From a virus: a stretch of 64,000 nucleotides of DNA. This document shows, piece by piece, positions 55,986 through 62,558 of the stretch (position 1 is the first letter of the stretch; the number at the start of each line of letters is the position of its first letter). The stretch is from the IMG/VR virus record IMGVR_UViG_3300050011_000542, positions 31,217 to 95,216 of that record. One strand, given 5' to 3'. The notes beneath the pieces are model-generated. The model was given only the letters and a program-made list of their open reading frames with translations, had not been told where the DNA came from and searched no databases. The position numbers and the translations under genes are program-made.

Positions 55986-56060
55986 GCCCGTAGTTCAGTT
56001 GGTTAGAACTCGCCGCTCATAACGGCGCTGTCGCAGGTTCGAGTCCTGCCGGGCCTACCA
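55984..56060 (+). tRNA. tRNA with CAT anticodon (Met or Ile2)
   Basis: 77 nt. Acceptor AGGCCCG (55984-55990) pairs with CGGGCCT (56050-56056), then A and CCA. The D arm GTTC/GAAC and anticodon stem CGCCG/CGGCG frame a loop CTCATAA. CAT could be elongator Met, or Ile2 if the C is modified to lysidine. The first base pair A-T rules out a classical initiator mismatch. It overlaps the preceding stop codon. Confidence 0.88.
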
Positions 56061-56079
56061 AACCAAGGAGGGTAAAGAC

Positions 56080-56501
56080 ATGGGGGATGGACTTAAGAGA
56101 GCTTCGATAATAGCAAAGGTAATATCAAAGCTACCTGTGACGAGTGTGGCTTTACAGAGTTTTTTCACATAAGCATGTTTAATGATGTTTTTGCCACCGA
56201 TAATTTAATCGGGGCGGTTATGAATAAGTCCGGTTGGACGAACTGGACATTGAACCCTCGTGACCTATGCCCTTCCTGTAATGAAGCTACCTGGGCCAGT
56301 CCTAAACATGGCCCCTATGGTAAGTTTAAGGACACGAGTGATTTTGGTAAGCTTTATGGAGTAAGCCTAGCAGAAAGTTTTGGGTTGTTCGATGAATTTT
56401 GGAAAAGTGGTGTGTTAGACAAAGCCAAACAGGCTTGTGAGAAGAAGCTGTTCAAAACACCTTTGTCAGATCTTCTGAACAAAACAGTTAAAAAGGGGTA
56501 A
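56080..56501 (+). CDS. zinc-ribbon protein, apparently frameshifted
   Basis: ATG 56080 has CCAAGGAGGGTAAAG upstream but the frame stops at 56172 after 30 aa. A second frame, open from 56097 to 56501, contains CDEC, then, after ATG 56175, LCPSC, the two halves of one zinc ribbon. The ribosome site thus belongs to a gene whose body is in the -1 frame. Either a -1 slip (AAAG at 56115-56118 or 56127-56130 would suit Lys tRNA) or an indel. Alternatively the gene starts at ATG 56175 and lacks the first knuckle. Confidence 0.55.
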
Positions 56502-56529
56502 TCGGTCTTTTCGATTATTCGTTGATTTA

Positions 56530-56557
56530 TTGAGTCTTTTCAGTCGCTTGGTACGGT
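56530..56557 (+). promoter_or_regulatory. promoter TTGAGT-N16-TACGGT
   Basis: TTGAGT (56530-56535), 16 bp, TACGGT (56552-56557). About 100 bp before the second ECF sigma gene. Confidence 0.6.
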
Positions 56558-56616
56558 TTTAAGTACCATTTTGCCATTCGTGGTATGAAATTAAGACCAG
56601 AGCACAAGATGTTGTG

Positions 56617-56630
56617 TGCAATCGATTGCA
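56617..56630. promoter_or_regulatory. palindromic site, perfect copy (TCGA form)
   Basis: TGCAATCGATTGCA in the leader of the second sigma-factor gene; suggests that sigma synthesis is itself controlled. Confidence 0.75.
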
Positions 56631-56652
56631 CCTGATGCTATGTGTTCTGGCC

Positions 56653-57309
56653 ATGACAACGGATTGTCGTGGGCAAGAGGCCCTGATAAAGCAAATAACG
56701 GGCATGCGCCCTTATCTGGTGGTGTATGGCCGGCGTCTGACAGGTAATCATGACCGGGCCGAAGACCTGGCCCAGGATACGATGCTTCGCGGTATTCAGA
56801 AGCTGGACATGTTTGTTGAAGGCACCAACCTGAAGTCCTGGCTGGGCAAGATGATGACCAATCTGCACATCGATTATGTGCGGGCCAGGAAGAACCAACC
56901 TCATGCCGACATCGAAGAGCTATCGGAAGAGTCACTGGTCGAAGAACCCAATCAGGACAAGTCGTCTCTGGTTCGCGATATAGAGAAGGTGTTGGCTCGA
57001 CTACCGGCGTTCCACGGCAAATGCTTTCGGCTTCACGCTGAAGGCTACACGCATAGCGAAATCGCCCACATGTTGCAGGTTAGGGTATCGATCGTGCGCC
57101 AGCGTGTGCATGAGGCGGTTCTAGCGGTCCAGCACGAGCTAGGCAAGGGCAGCTTTAGCCCGAAGCCGGCTTATCATCGCCCCCAGGGCTATTTCTCTCA
57201 GAGAATGGCTATCCGTGAGCGTAAAGAGAGTTTGGGAAAACTGGTCCTGGTAAAGGTATCGGGGCAGTTTCGGCTTATGCGCGTTGCTGCTGAGAAGGTC
57301 GCCGCCTGA
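56653..57309 (+). CDS. ECF-type sigma factor 2
   Basis: 218 aa from ATG 56653; GTG 56614 would overlap the palindromic site. Region 2: YGRRLTGNHDRAEDLAQDT with WLGKMMTNLHIDYVRARK. Region 4: VLARLPAFHGKCFRLHAEG then HSEIAHMLQVRVSIVRQRVHEA. A 60-residue C-terminal extension is unusual. Similar in kind to the sigma factor at 29172. No anti-sigma gene seen beside it. Overlaps the next gene by TGATG. Confidence 0.88.
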   Translation: MTTDCRGQEALIKQITGMRPYLVVYGRRLTGNHDRAEDLAQDTMLRGIQKLDMFVEGTNLKSWLGKMMTNLHIDYVRARKNQPHADIEELSEESLVEEPNQDKSSLVRDIEKVLARLPAFHGKCFRLHAEGYTHSEIAHMLQVRVSIVRQRVHEAVLAVQHELGKGSFSPKPAYHRPQGYFSQRMAIRERKESLGKLVLVKVSGQFRLMRVAAEKVAA

Positions 57310-57506
57310 TGCCTGATCTAAAAGACATGGTGTTCGATCTTATCGCCGAAGCCACAGTCGAAGTGGTCGACGAAAAACAGGTAAAGCTTACCCTCGATCT
57401 TCCTCAAGTTATTGCAATCGCCCAGGAAGCTGGAATGCCTTTAGACCAGATCGGGGCTTTGTTGGACATTGATATAGAAGTAGGGGACGACAATGGGGAA
57501 GCGTAA
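57309..57506 (+). CDS. small acidic protein
   Basis: 65 aa, TGATG overlap. Acidic, EVGDDNGEA end, with an LDLPQVIAIAQEAGMPLDQI helix-turn-like part. Right after the sigma gene, so an anti-sigma or partner role is possible but unproven. Confidence 0.55.
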   Translation: MPDLKDMVFDLIAEATVEVVDEKQVKLTLDLPQVIAIAQEAGMPLDQIGALLDIDIEVGDDNGEA

Positions 57507-57795
57507 ACGCGCCGAACAAGAGCAAGAGCAGGAAGAATTCCAGGGCTTCGACACCCCAGAGCCTACTAATGACGAAGTGCTCAAAGCCAAATGGGTATCT
57601 CTTCATGGAGAACTGCGCCGGTCTTACCTGTACAGCAACGGCATGCAGTTTGTTATCGAAATGCCTATTTCGATGAGCATGGTGAACGAGCACCGTATGA
57701 TTATCGTGGATGCTCGGGGCTCCAGCCATATCTTGCCGAGGCAGTATTTCCACCTGACCATTGAAACCTTGCCCGGAGTTCTAACCAGTGAGTGA
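57493..57795 (+). CDS. hypothetical protein, paralogue of next gene
   Basis: 100 aa, overlapping the previous gene. A Gln/Glu-rich start is followed by VIEMPISMSMVNEHRMIIVDARGSSHIL, which aligns with YVVRMPIKLAKHVTGGHVIVDALGFVHVL in the next protein. Not recognised. Confidence 0.55.
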   Translation: MGKRKRAEQEQEQEEFQGFDTPEPTNDEVLKAKWVSLHGELRRSYLYSNGMQFVIEMPISMSMVNEHRMIIVDARGSSHILPRQYFHLTIETLPGVLTSE

Positions 57796-58030
57796 CGACG
57801 CTCCCACAGAGGGGTTTGTCGAACAAACAACCCCCATGCAGTTTCAAGATCTGCAGGAGGAAAGTCGGGGCTACTATTACGGGGAAAACCTGGCCCAGGG
57901 CTACGTTGTGAGAATGCCTATCAAGCTCGCCAAGCACGTTACCGGGGGCCATGTCATCGTTGATGCTCTGGGGTTTGTCCACGTCTTAGAGCCTGGCTGG
58001 CGAGCGGTAAGATCCAAGCCGCTGCAGTAA
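57788..58030 (+). CDS. hypothetical protein, paralogue of previous gene
   Basis: 80 aa from GTG 57788. Its RMPIK and VDALGFVHVL segments match the previous gene, so the pair arose by tandem duplication and diverged. Not recognised. Confidence 0.55.
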   Translation: MSDDAPTEGFVEQTTPMQFQDLQEESRGYYYGENLAQGYVVRMPIKLAKHVTGGHVIVDALGFVHVLEPGWRAVRSKPLQ

Positions 58031-58044
58031 TGCAATCGATTGCA
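58031..58044. promoter_or_regulatory. palindromic site, perfect copy (TCGA form)
   Basis: TGCAATCGATTGCA joined to CCACGGAGGGTGTT and ATG 58059 of the endolysin. Confidence 0.8.
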
Positions 58045-58058
58045 CCACGGAGGGTGTT

Positions 58059-58916
58059 ATGGAATTTCAGGGTGAAGCGCTTCGTCTCGGCCCCGATGAT
58101 ATTTCGGCTGTCGCGGCCGAGCCCGGCGTTGGCCTTGAACCTGCCCTTATCCATGCTGTGTGCGACGTAGAGTCTGGCGGCTCAGGCTTTATCGCCCCTC
58201 CGGACAACCGCCCGATCATCCTTGGCGAGTCTCATGCTTTTCATACTGATACTTACGGCAAATGGGACGGCAGTCATCCTGGTATCTCTACGTCGAGCTG
58301 GGTGCGCAATTACGGCCCCGGCGGTGCCCACCAGTACGATCGACTGTCCGAGATGGTGTCGCTAGACCGTCAGGCTGGCCTGCGCTCCTGCAGCTGGGGC
58401 CGCTTTCAGATCATGGGATCCAATTTCTATATGTGCGGCTACAACGATGTCGAAACCTTCGTTGCTGCTATGGAGGCCAGCGAGAGGGCGCACCTCGATG
58501 CCTTTATCAAGTTCTGCCAGAAGTCTGGGGCTTTGCCTCGTCTAAAGGCTCACGACTTCGCCGGCTTCGCTCGTATTTACAATGGCCCCGGTTACGCCGA
58601 AAACGGCTACGACGTAAAGCTGGCAGCAGCCTATCGCAAGTGGGTTACCCAGCCTGAAGCCCAGCCCGGTAACACGGCACCGCGCACGCTGCCAGAACAC
58701 TACCATGCAGTGTTGTTTATGGGCATGCCTGGACCGAATGCAGAAGTCGCCCAGGTCCAGACCTTCCTGCACGCCAACGACAACCGCATCGTAGTCGATG
58801 GGCTTTTCGGAGCCCAGACTCAGAGCGAAGTCGAAGCAATACAACAAGCTCACGGCCTCGGTGTAGACGGTATTATCGGCCCAGCCACCAGGCCGTTTGT
58901 TGGGCTCGCAGCCTGA
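58059..58916 (+). CDS. endolysin: N-acetylmuramidase with peptidoglycan-binding domain
   Basis: 285 aa. Residues about 15-190 match the N-acetylmuramidase type (DUF3380): CDVESGGSGF with catalytic Glu, then ILGESHAFH, SWGRFQIMG, FARIYNGPGY. The last ~70 residues (VAQVQTFLHANDNRIVVDGLFG ... AIQQAHGLGVDGIIGPATR) are a PG_binding_1 repeat. It would cut host glycan strands at lysis. Overlaps the next small membrane gene by TGATG. Confidence 0.9.
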   Translation: MEFQGEALRLGPDDISAVAAEPGVGLEPALIHAVCDVESGGSGFIAPPDNRPIILGESHAFHTDTYGKWDGSHPGISTSSWVRNYGPGGAHQYDRLSEMVSLDRQAGLRSCSWGRFQIMGSNFYMCGYNDVETFVAAMEASERAHLDAFIKFCQKSGALPRLKAHDFAGFARIYNGPGYAENGYDVKLAAAYRKWVTQPEAQPGNTAPRTLPEHYHAVLFMGMPGPNAEVAQVQTFLHANDNRIVVDGLFGAQTQSEVEAIQQAHGLGVDGIIGPATRPFVGLAA

Positions 58917-59053
58917 TGCCAATCCTCATTATGTGGGGTGTGATTACGGCTACGGCATTTGTGCTGATGCTCGTCGTCACGGCGATGTGGCCGACCACGG
59001 AGGGGCAGAATGTGGGTCATCCTGTTTACCTTTCTGGCGACGGCTTCCATTAA
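58916..59053 (+). CDS. 45-aa membrane protein, holin candidate
   Basis: ATG 58916 overlaps the endolysin stop; TAA at 59053. One hydrophobic segment (ILIMWGVITATAFVLMLVVTAMW) and a short polar tail. A gene this small directly after the endolysin fits a holin or pinholin-like protein. It overlaps the 59010 gene. Evidence for function is positional. Confidence 0.5.
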   Translation: MPILIMWGVITATAFVLMLVVTAMWPTTEGQNVGHPVYLSGDGFH

Positions 59054-59237
59054 CCCGCTCAAGTCACCGTCGTACATGTTTCAGTGCAAGACCGAACGTT
59101 GTGTGGCCCGGATGGAAGAACAGGGTATGGCAGATCCCAAGGTAATCAGGATCAGGGTGTATCCACCGAAGACGTATTGGTCTTTCCCAGAAATAGGAAC
59201 AACCACTGACCCGATCAGGGATCATTGGAAGCAGTAA
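59010..59237 (+). CDS. small secreted protein, unknown
   Basis: 75 aa from ATG 59010 (CCACGGAGGGGC). MWVILFTFLATASIN is a short signal-like hydrophobic start; the mature part has two cysteines. Could be an accessory lysis protein. Not recognised. Confidence 0.5.
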   Translation: MWVILFTFLATASINPLKSPSYMFQCKTERCVARMEEQGMADPKVIRIRVYPPKTYWSFPEIGTTTDPIRDHWKQ

Positions 59238-59252
59238 CACCAGGAGGGTGCT

Positions 59253-59465
59253 TTGACGACCAAGGTGGTTATCAAGAACGAGGAGGGCCACGGAGAGCGG
59301 GTCCTTGTCCAGACCGAGTATCGCGGTAAAGGAGACGTAGGCTGGAGGCGGCTTTCCACTGAGAACATCCTACTGGCACCGGGGCAATCCCATGAGACTC
59401 ATGTCTGGTTTGGAAAGCGCCTCGTCGTGGTCGAAGTCTCTCCCAAGGAAGAGCATGACGGATGA
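59253..59465 (+). CDS. hypothetical protein
   Basis: 70 aa from TTG 59253 (CCAGGAGGGTGC). Beta-rich (VVIKNEEGHGERVLVQTEY). Overlaps the next gene by ATGA. Not recognised. Confidence 0.55.
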   Translation: MTTKVVIKNEEGHGERVLVQTEYRGKGDVGWRRLSTENILLAPGQSHETHVWFGKRLVVVEVSPKEEHDG

Positions 59466-59701
59466 GGTACGTTGCACTCAGCCTACTCGTCCTGATGACC
59501 AGCTGCACGAGCCTGATAGCCGACCCGAGCGATGGAAGTACGATGGCGAAGTGCCACGTCGGGGCATTTGTTAGCTTTTGCAAAGTGCGCAAGGACGCTG
59601 GCGAAGAGATCGTGACTGGCACCGGAGTTGTGCCTACGGTCAATTCCAGCGCGGGTATCGTCACCGAGGGCGGTGTTCTCGGCCATGGGTTGGTGAAGTA
59701 G
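59462..59701 (+). CDS. lipoprotein-like protein
   Basis: 79 aa from ATG 59462. MRYVALSLLVLMTSC is a lipoprotein-type start with Cys 15 in a slightly non-standard box. Could be the outer-membrane spanin of this lysis cluster. Its stop overlaps the methyltransferase start (TAGTG). Confidence 0.55.
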   Translation: MRYVALSLLVLMTSCTSLIADPSDGSTMAKCHVGAFVSFCKVRKDAGEEIVTGTGVVPTVNSSAGIVTEGGVLGHGLVK

Positions 59702-60285
59702 TGTCGGTTCTCTACACAGGCAATGCCTCAAAGGTCGTGTATCAGCCCCGTCAGGTGATCCTTTGCGATCCGCCCTGGCGCTTTACCGTCTATAAGGAAG
59801 GCTCTCCTAAGCTGCCCCAGGCCCAGTACAAGTGCATGAGCCTAGAAGACCTGATCGAGTACCGGGGCATGTTCGAACACCTGCTCGCCGACGACTGCGT
59901 GCTGGTAATGTGGACGACCTGGCCGATGCTGGCAGCAGGGCAGGCACACAAGGTTATGGAAGGCTGGGGCTTTACTCCGAAGACAGGCGGCTCCTGGCAG
60001 AAGACGACCAAGCACGGCAAGATGGGCTTTGGCACGGGCTATATCTATCGAGGCTCGACCGAGCCTTGGTTGCTGGGCACACGGGGCCACCCCAAGGTAA
60101 AGTCCAAGTCGGTACGCAATGGCATTATTGCCCCGTTGCGAGAGCATTCGCGCAAACCCGACCAGATGCACCAAGATCTTGAGAAGTTGTTTGCTGGGCC
60201 GTTTATGGAGCTATTTGCTAGATCGTACAGGCCGGGGTGGCTTTGTATAGGTGACGAAGTGGGTAAATTCCCCATGGCAGCTTAA
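59701..60285 (+). CDS. MT-A70 family DNA/RNA adenine methyltransferase
   Basis: 194 aa from GTG 59701. ILCDPPWRF contains the DPPW catalytic motif of the MT-A70 family; VLVMWTTWPML and TGYIYRGSTEPWLLGTRG are the usual later segments. Transfers methyl from SAM to N6 of adenine. In phages such enzymes often protect DNA from restriction. Its target sequence cannot be read from the protein. Confidence 0.85.
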   Translation: MSVLYTGNASKVVYQPRQVILCDPPWRFTVYKEGSPKLPQAQYKCMSLEDLIEYRGMFEHLLADDCVLVMWTTWPMLAAGQAHKVMEGWGFTPKTGGSWQKTTKHGKMGFGTGYIYRGSTEPWLLGTRGHPKVKSKSVRNGIIAPLREHSRKPDQMHQDLEKLFAGPFMELFARSYRPGWLCIGDEVGKFPMAA

Positions 60286-60291
60286 TTCTCT

Positions 60292-60319
60292 TTGACCAAG
60301 CTTCGGCCTATCTTATTAT
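60292..60319 (+). promoter_or_regulatory. promoter TTGACC-N16-TATTAT
   Basis: TTGACC (60292-60297), 16 bp, TATTAT (60314-60319), close to standard sigma-70 elements. Drives the 60347 gene group. Confidence 0.6.
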
Positions 60320-60346
60320 TCACCCACGAACCACGGATGGTCGACT

Positions 60347-60532
60347 ATGGATATGATTGAAGCTTATGACGGACGCAGAATCACCATAGGTGCTGCTCGT
60401 CCTTCCGGTGAAATCGAACTCGTCATCGAAGGTGTGTTGGAGAAGTCCAACAGCATTATTTCGCGCGAAAGCGCCGAGAAGATGTTCAATGCCCTGGCCG
60501 ATCGCCTCGGCTACGAAATCGAAAAGCAGTAG
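60347..60532 (+). CDS. hypothetical protein
   Basis: 61 aa, ACCACGGATGGTC upstream. Small alpha/beta fold (AYDGRRITIGAARPSGEIELVIEG). Not recognised. Confidence 0.55.
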   Translation: MDMIEAYDGRRITIGAARPSGEIELVIEGVLEKSNSIISRESAEKMFNALADRLGYEIEKQ

Positions 60533-60536
60533 ACCA

Positions 60537-61001
60537 ATGATCTGGGTGTGGCTCTCGCTTGCTTTTATAGCAGGCGCTATCAGCTTGTTGGCTATCGCCG
60601 CTGTCTTCTCTCCGAAGAAGGCCGCTGTACCGGCAGCATTGATAGAGCCAACCGCACCAGTATCAGCCGAGCTAAATTGCCTGGGCTGTAATTACGCCAA
60701 GCCCGGCGAGAGCACGCCCGGTTTTCCGGAAGCTGCCCAGGCTTGCTATTTTTGTGTTCGTAACAAAGACAGAGAGAACTGGCAGGGCTGGGCACTACGA
60801 GCCAACGGCGACCGCTTGTTGAGCTGGGGTAACGGCGCCCCGGCTGTCAGCTATCCGATGGACGCCTATCACTCAGTAGACATGGCCAAGCAGTATGCCC
60901 AGGAGCTTGACTGGGATCGGGGCTATTTCAACGAGCGCATCACGCGGCTGTCCAACGCCCTGCGTATCGCCAAAGCCACAGGGTATCGTCGCTACTTCTG
61001 A
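60537..61001 (+). CDS. membrane protein with CxxC pairs
   Basis: 154 aa from ATG 60537, 4 bp after the previous stop. One N-terminal membrane segment (VWLSLAFIAGAISLLAIAAVF), then CLGCNYA and CYFC, possibly a small zinc or disulphide site, and a Trp-rich domain (NWQGWALRANGDRLLSWGNG). Not recognised. Confidence 0.55.
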   Translation: MIWVWLSLAFIAGAISLLAIAAVFSPKKAAVPAALIEPTAPVSAELNCLGCNYAKPGESTPGFPEAAQACYFCVRNKDRENWQGWALRANGDRLLSWGNGAPAVSYPMDAYHSVDMAKQYAQELDWDRGYFNERITRLSNALRIAKATGYRRYF

Positions 61002-61015
61002 CCATGGAGGGTCTG

Positions 61016-61513
61016 ATGACAGGTTTTGCCAACCATCCCGAGTTCGAGCTCAAGATCTTAGATCCGCGTGTCGGCCGCGAGTGGAGCTTCGATTTCCAGA
61101 CCAAAGGAGCTGCCGGTATAGACCTGTTGGCTTGTCTCGATACCGAAATGATCATGTGGCCCAAGGAGCGCTACAAGTTCGACGCCGGCATTGCCCTGCA
61201 CATGAAAAACTCAGACTACGCCATGGTGATCTTGCCCAGATCGAGCATGGGTACGAAAGGATTGGTGCTACAGCACACGCTCGGTCTGGTCGACTCTGAC
61301 TATCAAGGCCAGATCATAATGCCGATGATGAATATCGGCGACGAGGCCATCGGCATTAGGCCGGGCGACCGCATTGCCCAGGCTATTTTTATCCCCGTCA
61401 TTCATCCTATCTTTCGGGTTGTGGGTAACTTCTCTGAGCAGTCGGAAAGAGGCGAGGGTGGCCGTGGCTCGACTGGCACAAATGCTGCAATCGATTGCAG
61501 GAAGCGCGCATGA
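61016..61513 (+). CDS. dut: dUTPase
   Basis: 165 aa from ATG 61016 (CCATGGAGGGT). Five motifs of trimeric dUTPase are readable: AGIDL, PRSSMGTKG, GLVDSDYQGQI, GDRIAQAIF, and RGEGGRGSTG at the C-terminus. It hydrolyses dUTP to dUMP, which feeds ThyX and prevents uracil in DNA. A palindromic site lies in the last codons. Confidence 0.92.
   Translation: MTGFANHPEFELKILDPRVGREWSFDFQTKGAAGIDLLACLDTEMIMWPKERYKFDAGIALHMKNSDYAMVILPRSSMGTKGLVLQHTLGLVDSDYQGQIIMPMMNIGDEAIGIRPGDRIAQAIFIPVIHPIFRVVGNFSEQSERGEGGRGSTGTNAAIDCRKRA
61486..61499. promoter_or_regulatory. palindromic site, perfect copy (TCGA form)
   Basis: TGCAATCGATTGCA at the end of the dUTPase gene, 11 bp before the deaminase start; the rightmost perfect copy. 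Confidence 0.7.
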
Positions 61514-61983
61514 GCGAGCGCTGGGACCGCCACTACCTGGAGCGGGCGTTGAAGTGTTCGGAGATGTCCAAAGACCCGAACACCAGGGTAGGAGCTGTCA
61601 TCATCGCGCCAGGGCGAGAGCCGGTCTCTGATGGCTTTAACGGACTGCCGCGAGGCATTGCAGACACACCAGAGCGTCTCAATGACTGGGAACTAAAGCT
61701 CCAGCTGATAGTTCACGCCGAGGTTAATGCTGTCATTAACGCTTCACGCATGGGCCGTGGAGTGATGGGTTGTACGCTCTATCTGGCAGCTACCGACGAC
61801 ACAGGGCTGGTATGGGGAGGTTGCCCTTGCACCCGCTGTACGGCCACGTTAATTCAAGCCGGCATCGCAGAGATTGTCGCCTACTCCCCTAAGCCTAACT
61901 GGAGCAAACGGCATGAAGATCTAGAGTTTGCGCGGAGGTTGGTAAACGAAGCTCATATCCTATATCGTGAGTTGTGTCCTTGA
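61510..61983 (+). CDS. dCMP/cytidine deaminase
   Basis: 157 aa from ATG 61510 (ATGA overlap). HAEVNAV and CPCTRC are the zinc-binding cytidine/dCMP deaminase motifs. It produces dUMP from dCMP, feeding ThyX. With dUTPase and ThyX this makes a complete route to dTMP. Confidence 0.9.
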   Translation: MSERWDRHYLERALKCSEMSKDPNTRVGAVIIAPGREPVSDGFNGLPRGIADTPERLNDWELKLQLIVHAEVNAVINASRMGRGVMGCTLYLAATDDTGLVWGGCPCTRCTATLIQAGIAEIVAYSPKPNWSKRHEDLEFARRLVNEAHILYRELCP

Positions 61984-62195
61984 CCGGACGGAGAATGTCT
62001 GTCTTAGTTAATTAATCTTGACTATCTCCCGTATTATCCTTTCCTCACTAAGACATACCTGTTACACACGGCCTCTATTCTAAGTACCTTGTAAGTATCT
62101 TGGAAAGTGGACGAGTAATGTAACTGGCAATGCCCAGAATTGTAGGGATACCCCTCATAGTATCTGCCTTACAATTTTTGTTTTAGAGGCATCTA
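61984..62195. other. 212-bp non-coding region
   Basis: A/T-rich. Contains GTACCTTGTAAGTATCTTGG, a short degenerate direct repeat. No gene or strong signal found. Confidence 0.4.
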
Positions 62196-62432
62196 ATGTT
62201 TGAGGTTATGGATATGCTCCCCCTTGATGAAGCTCATCAAGAGACGATTGCTCTCGAAGAATCTGCTGCAGCAGTGTTGAGGGCTATCCAACGCGGTGTT
62301 AGTCGGACGCATATCATGCCTTCGGCTCTGATCATGATCGGTCTCCATCTGATGGAGTCTGTCGTATCTCGACGTAGTATTGGTATTTGGTTGAGGGAAC
62401 TGTCTGACCGATATTTGCAGTTAGGTCACTAG
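62196..62432 (+). CDS. hypothetical protein
   Basis: 78 aa, TAGAGGCATCTA upstream. Helical with an acidic start; sits between the deaminase and the excisionase region. Not recognised. Confidence 0.5.
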   Translation: MFEVMDMLPLDEAHQETIALEESAAAVLRAIQRGVSRTHIMPSALIMIGLHLMESVVSRRSIGIWLRELSDRYLQLGH

Positions 62433-62495
62433 TTTTTACTCCACTTTTCCGTATGATTTTTCACTAAAACATAATCATAAAATAGTTGTTGCAAT

Positions 62496-62534
62496 CACCT
62501 AAGCAGGTGCTAAATATCTGACTCTGGGAGTCAG
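62496..62534 (+). repeat. two inverted repeats before excisionase gene
   Basis: CACCTAAGCAGGTG (62496-62509) and CTGACTC-TGG-GAGTCAG (62518-62534). Could be protein-binding sites for Int or Xis, or an attenuator. 25 bp before the GTG at 62559. Confidence 0.5.
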
Positions 62535-62558
62535 CGCATACAGAAAGAAGGTACTAGA

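Noticed and set aside
28633-60319. Reading the promoter family as EcfG (general stress) promoters
   Set aside because: EcfG promoters carry GGAAC ... CGTT; the pattern here has TTG and TACGAT, so it does not match.
62085-62105. Direct repeat GTACCTTGTAAGTATCTT as attP core
   Set aside because: Imperfect and short; no host junction to compare, so not claimed.
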